Shown: positions 21,615 through 34,690, numbered from the stretch's first letter. The stretch is 64,000 nt of DNA from Thuidium tamariscinum (GCA_947034885.2 OX344758.2:8496501-8560500); one strand, 5' to 3'. Numbers and translations are program-made. Notes: a model not told the origin generated them from the letters alone.

Positions 21615-23260
21615 ATGGAACTCTCCGCCAAGAAAACCCGAGATGAAAAGCGTGACTACCTTCGAGTCGCACGCACATTGCGAGACAAGCTGGATGGGTT
21701 GATCACATCAGGAGACACGGATCTCGGGACTCGGAGGAAAGCTCTTTCCGATGTATCTCAGGAAGAATTGAACCTTGTTCTGGCTAATAATAAGGCCACC
21801 CATCGATATGATGAGATTTCCTCTTGCGCACGTTCGTGCTGCGAACATGAGCAGGTCCTGAGCCCTGCCCTCTGGAGCACGCTGCCAAGGGAGCTTCTGC
21901 AGCGCGTGTTTGCGAAGCTTCCCTTTTCCAGCATCTGCCGCCTCAAATCCCTTTCCAAGGAATGGCAGTTGAGCTTGCAGTCTTCCTCCTCGGAGTTCAC
22001 CTCGGCACTGAAAGAGTCCTCTCCCAGGATATTGGCAGGAGTCACTTCGGGTGGATTTTCTAGTTGTTGGCTGCATGTTTTGGATGGGAAAAACCATCGG
22101 TGGCATGCATTGCATGTCGAGGTTGCAGGTGGCCCGGCGGCAAACCGCAGGTGCAGAGCTGATCTCATCTTCTTTAAATTCAAGTTACTTCAGTTTTGAA
22201 CTTTTTATTGCCTCTTTTATTAGAACATTCTAGTCATTTCCGCTGGCATTTTCAGTTGACTTGAACATTTTCGGCTCATCTTGGTATATTTTGTAGAAAA
22301 TCCTTCACCTTTGGCTAATTGTCCGAGTCGGAATAAATTTTGTGCAGACAAATGGCTTCAGCAGTAGACCAGTGGGCGCACATGACTGGCGCGACAGATG
22401 CAGGACTGGTGTGTTACATTGGAGAGGACCCCGAATCTAGTTTAAATTATATATCTGTGATCAATCCAATGACTGGACTCGTTAAACCACTCCCGGTTTT
22501 TCACTTGTGGTCGAGGTTGGACCTCCACATGATGCGGATCGTCGTGGACCGCAACACATATCACTACAAGGTCATTGTAGTGAAGCATGGTGCGCTGATG
22601 CAAGCAGAAGTATACGACTCTGAGGTCCAACAGTGGACCAAGCCGAAGCCATCACTGGGTCGCATTTTTGGCATTGCACACGCTTGGAGTCTTGATTATA
22701 ACTATTGGATTCAGAATCGTCGCCCAACCTGGATTGCACAAAGATTAGGTCCCTGTGCTTATGACTGCCGTGACGGAAAGTACTATGACTTCGGACAGGA
22801 TCAGGACAAGTGGTTGGGGAGGAACGTGATCTCGTATGCCCTCATGGAGGATCGCCTCTTTGTACTGCACAGGGATGAAAGAGAGGATGAAAGAGAGGAT
22901 GAAAGAGAGGCCGCAACTTTTATCTCCGAGTATTTTGTTCCAGAGAATGCGACCTCATGGGTGAAAGAGAAAACGCACGGTTGTTTCCCAGAGGTGCGTA
23001 AGCAGACTTGCAAGATTCATGCTTGCAACGGCTTCCTGTTTGTGTTTCAAAGCGGTGCCAGATGGCCTTCGAACGCCGACTCCTCTATGAAGCATGAGAA
23101 TGGATGGATCTACAATTTGGCTACTTGTGAGTGGCGTGCACTACCTCGGGTTCCTTGGTGGTCCACTGTTCATTTAAAGTCTCTCAGATGGGTAGACCCT
23201 GATTTTATGTGGAATTTGAAACCGTTCGTTTGTGAGCTTCATTGGAATATTCAACCGTAG
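21615..23260 (+). CDS. F-box protein 1 (intact, two exons, about 482 aa)
   Basis: Exons 21615-22150 and 22348-23260. The phase-2 junction AG|A rebuilds an Arg codon and keeps both frames open to TAG. Residues 1-80 are a charged N-terminal region. The F-box is at about 87-125 (LWSTLPRELLQRVFAKLPFSSICRLKSLSKEW), the SKP1-binding motif of SCF ubiquitin ligase adaptors. The C-terminal ~300 residues have kelch-like beta-strand patterns (AEVYDSEVQQWTKPKPS, GPCAYDCRDGKYYDF, NGWIYNLATCEWRALP), the presumed substrate-binding part. A 12-bp tandem repeat at about 22875-22910 encodes an acidic/basic DERE run absent from genes 2 and 3. The protein is probably nuclear or cytosolic; its target is unknown. 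Confidence 0.85.
22151..22347 (+). other. Intron of F-box gene 1 (197 bp, phase 2)
   Basis: Donor GTGCAG after CGCAG and acceptor TTTTGTGCAG. The same intron position and phase occur in genes 2 (39090-39283) and 3 (63145-63341). The sequence is nearly identical to gene 3 and clearly different from gene 2. Confidence 0.85.
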
Positions 23261-24700
23261 CAGGCCAGTTTTTATTTTGACCTCGTAGACAGGAACACCA
23301 TCAGAACTTTCTGGTTTGCAGAGAGAACTGACTGGTGTTGGGGCCAGAGACGATGTTGCCTTTCACATCTTTGCCAAAATGTGGAGTGAACTGCAATGCG
23401 GAACTTCACGCACCGTTGGCTGGCATGGATTAAGTGCAAAGTCATGTAACATGTTTTTGTTCATGTTTCTTTACAAATTAAGCCGCAGATTCGGATTTCA
23501 GACTGTGAGTGAAGTGTAATGATATTGACTCCATTGATCTCCTGGTCATGTCTGCATTGTGAGATTGGACTGATTGTGAATTCAAACCAGTGTGAGATTG
23601 TGAGTTCAAACTGTCAGTGCAGTGAAATGGTATTGATTCCAAGTTCTGAATGAATGAGTTAGTAAATTCAAATTTTTTTTGTCCGGTATCTGATTTGAAA
23701 CAAGTAAGTGCAACCATTGATGATTGAGTTTGAAATCTCTAACTTGAAAAAGTGGTCCGAGTTTTACAATGACGGCTTCATCTCGGCTACCCATGTGTTG
23801 CGGTAGGGGCGGTAGCAAACCCGTAAGCACGATGTCCTCTGTAATTCGGAAACACGCTAGCATGGGAAGTGCGTCTCTGTTTCCCCGCTGTACTGCAAAG
23901 AGAAACCGACTTATTCCAGTTGCCGAAGTACATCTCTTCGGTGCCGCTCGCCCAGACAGTTCTCGGCTCATAATTCCCTTCGCCTGCGCCGTCGAGTGGA
24001 TTCCTGCAGGGCCGGGAGGTGTATGGGATGCAATAAACTTGGCTGGAGGATCGGAAAAGCAAGTTCCGTATGCAAGACAAAGTTGTGCCCAATTGAGCTG
24101 CATTGCGAAGGCCATCTCCATTGGATCAACGACTCCTGGATCAGCTCCTGCACCTGCGAAACAGATCGAGCGAACTAATTCAGTCTTTGTTCGAGAGTCT
24201 TCGGCGACGCGTGGAGGTCCTCGTGTATTCTGATAATTAGGGCTTCCCAATTTCCTGAGTGTGAAAGGAAACAACCAACGCCGTCGGTAACTGCACCTTC
24301 GTATTGATGGGAAGATCGAGTCTGCTACCTCGATCTGTTGTGAACATTATTTTGGTCCCCTTGGGCGGTGAGGGGTTAAATGGATTGTGAATGTATTTGA
24401 AGTGGAGACCGAGAGAGAATGGTGGTTTCAGGGGGTATTACTGCATTTACACTACAATTAAGGTCATAGAAAGCTACTTAATTATGATTCCCAAAAAGAG
24501 GTTAGTTGTATTAAAGTGTTTTCAAAATTTCAATCATCAATTACTTTTCCGACTTGGCGAATGTGATAATAGCCACTTTTATTTTTATTTTGACACTTTG
24601 CAATGGGAGCCACATGTTCATAACTGGTCTTTTATAGTGTGACCTATGAGCTGATTTAGTCACAAGATGTTAAATCGGTCCCACGAAACTACACCCCGAG
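23261..24700. other. Conserved F-box downstream region, copy 1
   Basis: It is almost identical to 40125-41564, with only a couple of substitutions noticed. A likely 3'-UTR acceptor (TCTGGTTTGCAG) ends near 23320. The GC-rich part 23769-24240 has long open frames in three registers: plus 23769-24233 (154 codons), minus 23606-24274 (222 codons) and minus 23787-24092 (101 codons). I recognise no domain in any of them. Either one is a real small gene or the composition alone creates open frames; the two paralogous substitutions do not discriminate. Confidence 0.5.
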
Positions 24701-25207
24701 GACCTTGTACCTACTGTCAAGTATGGGCCTGATCTCGATTCAGCCTCTCCCGGTCGCGCAACGTCATCCCTGTGGTGCTGGACAATGGCTCCGTAGGACA
24801 TCATCGTGTAATGTTGCAAGACGTCAACCTTATAATTTTTTTAACTATGAACTAATTTACTTATCCTACAATGTCTATCTTTCCTTCTACCGCCTCTGTG
24901 TATATATAGAGTTGTCTTCTCAGTGTAGAACACATTCAAATCACAAAATACAAGTACAAATCACAAAATAAAGCACAAATCACAAAACACAAAATGAAAA
25001 TCACAACTAAGTTTTTATAATTATTTTAAGTTCTAATACAACAATAAAAAATCTCATTAAAATGACAACATAATCAACATTCCAATATTCTATATGCTAA
25101 TATTTGAATTGCGCAATCTGAATTGAAATTGACATCTAAGATAAATATAGATTTTCAAACATCTAAAAGTCTTATAGATCTCAAGAAATCTATGACATAC
25201 ACAGATT
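24701..25207. other. AT-rich region with CAAATCACAAAATACAA repeats, copy 1
   Basis: No gene. A TATATATAG box near 24900 is followed at about 24935-25005 by imperfect tandem copies of CAAATCACAAAATACAAGTA, so it could be a decayed promoter or LTR remnant. It is paralogous to 41565-42060. Confidence 0.4.
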
Positions 25208-25840
25208 TCACACTATGTTGTCTGAAAACCACTCCCGGTTTGTCATTTGTTGCCACTTTCGAAGCTTACCATGATGCGGATCATCATGGAGCGCACTGGG
25301 CCGGTAGAACTTGCAAGGGAGAGCTACAATGACAAGTGAGTGATGACACTTGTATGAGAGCCCGGTGGGTGGGGAGATATCGAGTAAGAATAGCACACGT
25401 AACGATTCCCTTGAAGTTCGATCGCTCTCCACCAATCCTGTCATCCACCGATATCAGTGAAGTTGGAACTCCTGCTCCCTGCTCACCGAGGCCGATAGGA
25501 GAATCGGCAAGAGCTTCTTGTTGTCAACTTGCTTTCTTACCGGCCCGATCTGCATGGAAGGTGGCCCTTAGCCCCAAAATCAATCCGGAACTAAATACAC
25601 TGTTGACTCGCATGGATTAGGTGCGAAGTGATGTCACATGTTTTCGTCCATGTGTCTTTTTCAAATTGCGAGTTCACACTTCAAGTGAAGTGTAATGATA
25701 TTAACTCCATTGCTCTCCTGGTTATGTCTGCATTGTGAGTTTTGGACTGATTGTGAACTCAAACGGAGATTGTGAGTTTGAATCGTGAGTGCAGTGAAAT
25801 GGTATTGATCCCGATTTTTGAATGAAATTCAATTTTTCTA
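25208..25840 (+). pseudogene. F-box gene remnant R1
   Basis: It starts with a piece of F-box exon 2 (ACCATGATGCGGATC, equivalent to the MMRIVVD segment), then jumps into non-coding sequence also found at 43195-43830, including the 3'-UTR-like CATGGATTAGGTGCGAAG. It appears to be a deletion derivative of remnant R2. No frame is usable. Confidence 0.6.
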
Positions 25841-26520
25841 AAACAAAACTCTAGAACAAAACTCTAGAACAAAACTCTATGTCCAAAAAATGTCCTAGAA
25901 AATACATGCTTTAACTTTTTTATTTGTAGAAAATAGAAAAAGTAAGTTTCAACAAAAGTGAAAGTTTTCTATTTCCGAAGACTTTTTGGTGATGCTATTT
26001 GATTAAAAAAATGAGGTCAAAACCATTTCTAATGTTTGGAATTGCGCGCACAAAGAAGGCATGTTTGCACGGATGTGGAGGATATAAAATAATTTATTTT
26101 TAGATTTCCTTTTGGAGAAATATGGTACCTACAAAGAGAATATACCATAGAAATTTCACCTAAAAAAAATTAATTTTAACCGCTCAATATTACTAAAAAA
26201 CCCACTATGTCAAAGTGTGACAAATTAACAAAATTAACTTTTAAATATAAATGATTTTTAAATTTTTTGAAAAATAAGGAATACATTTTTTGTCAGGATA
26301 TTTGGAAATATACTTTTTGGTTTTGGCATTGGATTCATACATCAAAAGTTATAGCGCTCCAAAATCAAAATGCAAACAAACTGTTAGGTGTTTTGTGCAG
26401 TCACCCCTTATATTATGTTTTACTCGATGATTAATTTATTTTTTGTGGTAAGTATGGAGATAAGAAGCTCACTATATACACATGGGGTGGTAGGAAGTAG
26501 AACAACCCATGCAGGATATA

Positions 26521-26995
26521 TAATTTAGAAGTTGTAGGAGTTCCACCGCTCATAGTTAAGTTTGAATTACAAATTTTGTGAAAAGTAAATTTTCATACCT
26601 CATTTAAGCATAGTAAGATAACTTTTTGCAAAAAAAATTGGAATAGAAATTAGTTGAAAAATCAAGTTAAGTTTCATGTTCATAAATCCGTTCGAGATTT
26701 CAATCCTCCAATCAAGAGTTATAGACAAATTTCAAAGAAGATGTTTGAAAAGATAAAAAATATTCCCTTCCAATGCCTCTTTGAAAATTGTTTATAACTT
26801 TTGATTGGAGGACCAAAATCTCAAATGGATTTTTAGACATGAAACTTAATTTGATTTGCCAACCAATTCTTTTCATAGTTTTTTGCAAAAAGTTATTTTA
26901 GTATGCTTAAATGAGGTATGAAATTTTAGTTTGATCACAATTTGTATTTCAAACTTTACTATAAGCGGTGGAGCTCCTACAACTTCTAAATTACA
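26521..26995. repeat. Inverted repeat (fold-back) in block C
   Basis: The left arm starts near ATTTAGAAGTTGTAGGAG and the right arm ends with its near reverse complement; arms are about 220-240 bases and include CATACCTCATTTAAGCATA paired with TATGCTTAAATGAGGTATG. The loop is short (~20-40 bases). It is duplicated at about 47253-47730. Confidence 0.7.
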
Positions 26996-27485
26996 TAAAA
27001 TAGAACCATTTATAATCAATCAATCAAGGTATTCTAGATATAATCTGATGTAGTACAAGGCCAAGCAAATTTTTAGGGAGTGCAATAATAGGAATGGCAA
27101 GGATTGCAAAATTTTTGGTTACTTTATCAAATAAATTGAAATTACTATGAATTTTGAAAGACAAAATAGTGTCGCAATCTATAGCCAATGTCTAGACTCT
27201 TTCAATTACAATAATTGAAGAACTCCTTTCCTATTCATTACTTCCTACTTTCTTGCTCACTAGTTTGAGACATGTGTTATGACTTTATTAGTTTTAATCT
27301 TGAAAAAGACGAAAACATGAATTCCAAGCTCTAGTTGGAAACATGTTCCAACCTTATTAGAAATAAATGTAGTCTATAGGTTGGAGATGGGGTGTTGATT
27401 GATTGCGGATGGTTCTACCTTATTTCAAATGGGTTGTTCTACTTCCTATCATTCCATCTATTTATAGAAATATTTTCTTCTCTAT

Positions 27486-28678
27486 CACTACAAGGGAAAT
27501 GGGTCCTAATCTATAGAAATTTTGACAAAATAGTGTCCGAAATGTCAGTCACAACTTGTAAAATTTTGTTTTTTGTCAATGCAATCAATATTGCAATGTT
27601 CGTCAAATTCTTGTCAATTTCTAAGTCAATTTTAACAAACAAGGTTAACGTCTTCCTTGAAATCCAACAAATTTTTATATACAATTTTTATTTTAAATAC
27701 AAAATGATGTAGCTCTCATTTACTAACTCTATAAGGAATTATACCTCATTGCAATCTTTAACCATTCACTATCAACACTTTAACATTATTTGTCTTTAAG
27801 GGAGAGAAGCTCCCTCTATATATTTGGAATAGTAGGGGGTCGACCAACCCATATGGGATATATGAACTCTTGAAATTGTGAGAGCTCATAGTGAAGTTAG
27901 AACTCCATAATTTTGTAATAAAATTAAGATTTTAAACCTCATTTAAGCATAGTAGAATGTCTTTTTTCAAAAACATTTGAACTAAGACTAGTTAGAATAT
28001 AAATTGGAGTTTCAAGTCAAAAAATCTTTTTGACATTTCAAGTTTCCAATCAAAAGTTATGGACAAATTTCAAAAAATGTAACAAGAACAATTTCAAACA
28101 CCTCATTGAAATTTCATAACTTTTGATTGGAAACTTGAAGTGTCAAAAGAATTTTTCGATGCAAAACTTGAGTTGATTTTATAACTAAGATTAGTTCAAG
28201 TTTATTTGAAAAAACACATTCTTCTATGCCTAAATTAGGTCTGAAATCCTACTTTCAATACAATTCCTATTTCTAGCTTAACACATTAATCTACGTCAGA
28301 TTTGACAGAATTCTATCAAAATTACTGTAAAATTAGACACAATTTTCCTTATAGTATATAGACAATCCAAACTAAGATATTGATAGCATATGGTTACAAA
28401 TTACATTGGTTAAATATTCAATGAATTCTTTGTGCCTTTACCAAATCGATTATCTTTACAATCATTTGTTTCTCTTCATGTCATCCATGGACAATTGTTC
28501 CAAGCCTTGAAAAAGAGCGGGGGATCAAATATCAATTAAGAATTTGACAACAAGTTGACCAAAAACTGGCAAGTTCTCACAAATTGACAAGACAAAGATG
28601 TAAAGCCACATGGTTGTTGTCACTTTGGACAATTCTATGTTATAAACTTGTCATCTTGAACTACATTTCCTTGTAGTG
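27486..28678. mobile_element. CACTA-type non-autonomous element, copy 1 (1,193 bp)
   Basis: It starts CACTACAAGGGAAATG and ends CATTTCCTTGTAGTG, the typical terminal inverted repeat of CACTA (CMC/EnSpm) elements. The flanking triplets TAT and TAA match at two of three positions, so the target duplication is imperfect. An internal fold-back (about 27880-28260) is present and no transposase is encoded. The paralogous copy is 48217-49418, so it inserted before the block was duplicated. Confidence 0.6.
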
Positions 28679-30834
28679 TAAACAAGACAAGTTGGTGGAA
28701 TATGAAGAGTCCATTCAATCCTATGAATTAGAGAATCACTACAGGACCAAATTGTACCATTTCTAAACAAATTTATATTTCCTACTAGATAAAAATAACC
28801 TTTTTTGCCAAGAATTCACCATTTCTATTAAAATCAATGAAGTCCCAAATTTGGATGAAGAAGTGCATGAATATGATTGGAAAGTGTTTTTGGTCCAAGA
28901 GTTGAATGAATGAATGTTGTCATACAATGCTTTGCCAAAATTTTAAGTGATTGTCGTCTTCAGAAAGTTTAAAGAAAGGAGTGAACCCAAACTCGGCTTA
29001 CAATAGGATGGTATGACGATTGTAAAATATTCTATTAGTTTAATTTCAATTGTATTTTGATTAACTCCTAAATGAACAACTTGCTAAATTTGGCAACATA
29101 GTAATTTTGGGCAACTACATGTAACTAGAGATTTCCATATTTTTGGCCCAAATTTTATTGGAAGGTGAGGATGAAGAATATCTTTCATGTATACTAAAAT
29201 TTAGGACAATCGAAAATATGTGTTAAAAGGTATGGCCTACTGTGTTTACTTTTTTTTGTATTTAGACACTTTAGACAGATTGGAAAAAATCATTTTTTTC
29301 ATAAACAAAACTTTTTGAAATTGGTTGTCTCCATTTAAGTATGTATGGAAAGCTTTGAATCATTCCATTTTTATCAATGAGCCAAAAGTTATAAAGAGTT
29401 TTTATTGTCAATCAATTATAGAATTCCTACTCTAAAATAAACTTTGAAGTCTTTTATTTTACTCAGTTTTCAATATTCTATGAGAAAATAAAATCAGAGG
29501 ATGTAGATTGTTTATTACAATATAGCAACCATTGGGATTGTCATTTTTCAATTCTATAAATAAATCATCAACAATTTTTCATTTTGAATCATTTGTTACT
29601 TTTTCCTACTTACAATTTTTTCCTATGCATTGTACAATTCTAAATAATTTGAAGTTTTTTAGGCAAGTACCCTACTCTGTCACATGTTACAACACTCCTA
29701 TAGTTTGTAACTTTAAATCACAATGAACTCCGAATGCAAATATAAAATATAGTTAATAGACAAATCATTTCACAAAAGCTCAAACCACCCTACTATAAAG
29801 AAAAATCAATCTCCAGAGAGATATGATCTCCTCACCCTCGAGCTCTATCTTATAATGGAGACTATCAATAAAGACTATTAGTCTTTAAAAAAGACTAGGA
29901 CTACCTTTCTATCTTTGGTTATATCAAGTAAAGTAAAAGTCCTAATTATCATCTCCAATTATAGTTACTTTATCAAATCTTATCTTATTCAAATCATTTC
30001 TAATTCAAATCTTTATCTTCTACTTAGAGTTATCTAACTCCAAGTTCCACAACAATGAATTTTAAGAGGTACTACTATTTGGGGCCGATTGTCTCCTTTT
30101 GAAGTGCACTTGTCTTGTTTTCCACAAGGTAAAAGAAATGATTTTCTTACATGGTGGAAAACTTAGAATGTTTTTCACATGTTCTCAAAATAATTTACTA
30201 AATGATCCTATGGTTAAAAATATTTTTAAATATTTTTAAAAATTTGGTATTGGTAAAAGAAATGGCAATTTTTGACCATTTTTGGAGTGAACACAATCAA
30301 GGAACGTAAAGAGTGAAGGTTATTTGTTCTAAAATGTCCATGCTTTAAAAGTGATAAATTGATTATGATACAAGGATACATTTTTCTTTCTTCAACATAT
30401 CAATAGAGAATATTTTGGAAGGTAGTTGCTTTTATTGATTGCTACCTTTTTTCTTCAAAGATTTGTCAATAATTCCATGAAGGTCCAAAAAATATGAAAT
30501 AATTTGGATTAGAATGATGCCAAATTTATTTTTCGTCCTACAATGATTTACTTCAATTTGTTGCAAAAAGTTTATCTTCTTCCAAACACAATCAGTTCTC
30601 ATAAAGTGGAATCAGAGGACTAGATTTACCCAGGGAGAAATGCTGAATTTTTTGTAGCACATTATTTTTTTTCAAATTTTGAATTAATATTTGCAATTAG
30701 AGGCCCCAAATTAGCTAGCGGAGCTGCAAAATAGACCCAAATCAAGATTCAAAGTAGGAGGCTTTTTTTTAACTTTTATCCTCGAGTAACACACATTTTA
30801 CCTCGTTGGTCCCACTTTCCCGGAACAGATTTAA

Positions 30835-31548
30835 CCCTTAAAGGACAGGCCTATGACCATTGGTTGGAAGCCCCCTTGCTAGTCACTAAATTTGATACCG
30901 TTTAGGAAATTTATTATTTTTATTTTTCAGAGATGGAAAGTATATGTCTTCTGCACTTCACAGAAATTTCAGATTTTTTGAAGAAAATTGATTTTTATGA
31001 GATTTTTTGAAGAAAAAATGAAGAAAAAATCATATCAAATAGAAAGTTATCTCAAAAAATCTGAAAACTTTCACGATGTGTGTAAATTGTAGTGACAAAC
31101 ATCATGGTGTAAACTCAACTTCCGTGTACACCTATTTATAGGTTGCAGTGGACATTAAAAATGTAGCCAAAAATCAAATTGCAATAAAAGATTCAATTGT
31201 ACAAATTTTCCCAAAATTCCAATTGGAGTAGAAACTAGAAGAAAAGACCTTCATTTCATTAGTTGTGCTCAAACTCAAAAAATGTCATTTTCAAGGAGAA
31301 ATTTCAGATTCAATCAATTTCTCAAAATACATTGAAATGGCAAATTCTGCCATCCATTTTCTCTAATTACTTCTCAACTACATGAAAACAAATAGTAGTT
31401 AGAATAAAAACTCAATTGGAGACTCTTTATAACTAAACATGAAAGGTCATTAAAAAAGAAGTGGATGAAAAAAACCATTGTTATGGTCTTTTGCTGTCCT
31501 TGCGAAGTCATCCAAATGCCAAAAAATGGCGCCGGCATCGCTTAGGGG
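30835..31548 (+). mobile_element. TTAA-flanked element T2, copy 1 (714 bp)
   Basis: TTAA at 30831-30834 and 31549-31552 flank a segment starting CCCTTAAAGGAC and ending CGCTTAGGGG. The paralogous site at 7823-7826 reads gatTTAAtgtcc with one TTAA, so the insertion boundaries are directly visible. Its body resembles part of the T3 arm (8749-9480), so T2 and T3 are related. No open frame of note. This is a second piggyBac-like family member. Confidence 0.75.
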
Positions 31549-34500
31549 TTAATGTCTTGCATCAATTCTTAACCGCTTTTGCATATGGCTAGAAACGGCC
31601 TACCATGGCTTGCTTGCATTTGGCCATTTCAGAGGCCTAGCTTGTAAGACTTGAAAATACGTTCAACTATGAGCATAACATTCAATAGCATATTGTGGCT
31701 CTGCCTTCTCTCTATAGTAAAGAATTTAGCATATTCCACATCCAACAGACTCTCCATCCTCTACATGTCCACTTACTTCAGTAGTTACTGATGAAACACT
31801 GTTGGGGGGTTGAATATTCTATATCCTCCATTGTTGAGAGAAGGGAGAGCCAACCAATGCTACAAAATAATATGAGAATGGGGGCAGCGCCATGGAAAAT
31901 TTTATGGACTTCAAAAAAAATTGGTGAAATTTTGAAGATTCCTCACCTATAAGAACAAGTGTTCTTGTGTACTTGAGGGTATAGGTAGCTCAATAAGCTT
32001 TGAGATTGGAAATCTTGTGGAAGTACACTGTGTCAAAGACAAAGATTCTTGGACAGGCTAAGTTGAAGTTGTACATCCAGGGCAATGTGTTTTTTTTCAT
32101 TTCTTATGAAGAGCCCAAGTAGCAATACTTCACCTTATTGTGGAGCTCCAAATCTCAAGATTCATCCATATATTGGATAGAAAATATCACATTAGTACAT
32201 AATATATATCTATCATTCTATTTACATCCATTATTTGGCGATTTCATTTAGTATTTAAAAAAATTTAAAGTTTATTGGTAATTTCATCCAAAATTTTACT
32301 GTTTATTTTCAATAGGCTTGGTGCCAAGCCAAAACTTTGGTGCAATTTTGCACCAACTTGCCAGAAAAAAAAACACTGGTTGAAGGGAGGAACTAGAAGG
32401 AAAAGGGATACTCTAATTCACCCATGCTCATACAAGTTTCAGAAGTTGCTATGCTATGCCCGTGGTATTTAGTTCTTAAAGGATGGACCTATAACCATTG
32501 GTTTGAAGCTTCTTTGCCCGTGACATAGTTTGTTACTATTTTAGAAGCAGATATGTATGAAATCTTTTTATATTATTTTTCAAATCTGAAAGTACATATC
32601 TTCTATACTTCATAACCAAGTTTTGATTTTTTTGAGGAAACTGATTGGATTTCATGCAATTTTTTGAAATAAAAGTGAAGAAAAAATCATATCAAATAGT
32701 AAATAATCTCAAGAAATCTGAAATTTTCACCATGTGTGTACATTATAGTGACAAACATCAGAGTAGAAACTCAATTTCCCTGTACTTCTATAATTAGGAT
32801 GCAATGGACATTAAAAATGCAGCCAAAGTTCAAATTGCAATAAAATATTCAATTTTACAAATTTTTCCAAAATTTCAATTGGAATAGAAACTAGAGTAGA
32901 ATACCTCCATTTCATTAGTTGGGCTCAAACTCAAAAGATGTCATTTTCACGGAGAAATTTCAGATTTACTCAATTTCTCAAAATACACTAACATGGCAGA
33001 TTTTGGCATTTGTTTTCTCTAATCACTTCTCAACTACACGAAAACAAACATGAGTTAAAGTGAAAACTCAAGTGGAGACTCTTTACAACTCAATATGAAA
33101 GGTCATTAAAAAAAAAGTGAATGAAAAACTATTGTTCAAGTTTTCTTCTGGCCCTTCAAAGTTAACTGAACGTCAAAAATTGGCGCCGGTGGCACTACAA
33201 TAAGAAGTTAGAGTCCGGGCCCTAATTCCTGTCTATTGTGTAGTGGTCATTTTCTACATAATTCTTTCATGCCCTTTGTATTGGTCGATCGGTCCCACTA
33301 GGCACTTGTGGCTAGTGTCTAGGGATCTCAAAACAAATTTAGGGTTTCTAGCCAAATCTTCATTTTTGGAAGATTTTTAAAAATTTATACAAAGGGCATG
33401 AAAGAATTATGTAGAAAATGAGCAAAATTTAGCTAGTTTTGAGATCACTACTGGTGTCTTTTGTATTTCTATTTTGCAATGAAATTAACCTTACATTTCA
33501 TTTGTTTCGAAAATGAAAGAAAAAAAGTTGCTCTGGTGATGCACTGAAAATATGAAGTTTTTGACTGCAAACAAGGATTAAGGTAGGAAGTCCTATAATG
33601 GACCATCTAAGGGTTGCAATTGATTTTTTGAAAGGTAAAACATCTTGAATATTTTTTAGTTAATTTTATTTAGAAGACAAGTGAACTGGCATCTAGTATA
33701 GATCGTTTCATATTTTTCAAAGCTTTGTGGAATTAGTTATAAAATTTTGAAGTTGAAGTGGCATAGGGCTCTATAATGGTGCACCTTCTAAAATGTACAT
33801 AGTTTGTACATTGGTGAAGGCTGAGAAAGAGAAACATGTACAAATTGTATACATTTAAGAAGGTGCTTCATTTTAGAGCTTGCTAACTCTTAGTGTTTGC
33901 ATTGAAGTGTTTGAGCGTGGACTACCCCCAAGACAATCTTGTGGTATTTGGATGACAATCTAGGGTCATGAGAAGAAGTTAGAAGTAGTTTTTTCATTCA
34001 CTTTTTTTTTTTACTGTTCATCTTGACTTACAAAGAGTATTGAGTTGAATTTTTAGTCTAACTAATTTTTGTTCACATTTCCTTGAGAAGTGAGTTAAAA
34101 TAATGAATTGCAAAATTTGTCATTTGAGGGTGTTTTGAGAAATTGTGTAAATCTAAAATTTCTCCACCAAAATGATGTTTTTGAATATGAGCCAACTTAT
34201 GAAATGGAGGTATTCTACTCAAGTTTCTACTCCAATTGGCATTTTGTAAAAGTTTGTAATATTGAATTTTTATTGCGGTTTGAACTTTGGATATATTTTT
34301 AAATTCTATTGCATTCTAATATTTCCACTACTATCCATTCCATCATCGAGGTATTGAGTTTCTACATGGGCATATGGACTATTGAGCTGACAAGGATAAT
34401 CGTCCTGATCTTGAAAGAGGACCTTAGGTCAATCCCTCTGTCGGAAAGTTATTGGGGAGGCCGCAGAATGAGTCGTTGGAACAAAAAAGGAGACCAAAAT

Positions 34501-34588
34501 AAAAAAATATTTTGGAACTACGAGCCGAAAAAAGGCAGGCAATCATCATAGATGAGACATTGATACGAATAAAAGAGGCAAATACACC

Positions 34589-34690
34589 ATGACACTAAAA
34601 CAATTAACTTTTCGTTTAAAAAAAAGTTTGCTGGCAGAAGCGAGGGGAAAAAGTACGAAAACTACCTTCACCTTTCATTCGTTGTGCGAA
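34589..34690 (+). pseudogene. Possible mitochondrial rpl2 5' fragment, copy 2
   Basis: It opens MTLKQLTFRLKK, one residue different from copy 1. A longer A-run changes the frame after this point; in the shifted frame AGRSEGK follows. GTGCG near 34684 could be a group II intron start. Tentative for the same reasons as copy 1. Confidence 0.3.

Larger units (their letters stand above)
25840..29136 (+). repeat. Spacer repeat block C, copy 1
   Basis: It matches 46575-49880 over its whole length. No gene is visible; the 106-codon open frame at 27392-27712 recurs only as part of the duplication. It begins with CTAGAACAAAACT in three tandem copies here against one in the other copy. The interior has two fold-back regions and a CACTA-type element, listed separately. 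Confidence 0.8.

Noticed and set aside
24935..25005. CRISPR-like array
   Set aside because: Short imperfect AT-rich tandem repeats without unique spacers in a plant genome.
24880..25010. LTR or gene promoter around TATATATAG and CACAAATCACAAAA repeats
   Set aside because: No TG...CA ends, no partner LTR and no open frame downstream.
27392..27712. 106-codon frame with a hydrophobic stretch (also at 48123)
   Set aside because: AT-driven open frame overlapping a CACTA-element end; not a plausible gene.
34309..34551. 80-codon frame as a mitochondrial ribosomal protein gene
   Set aside because: It lies in organelle-derived DNA, but no family could be recognised and the copy in unit 1 is disrupted.
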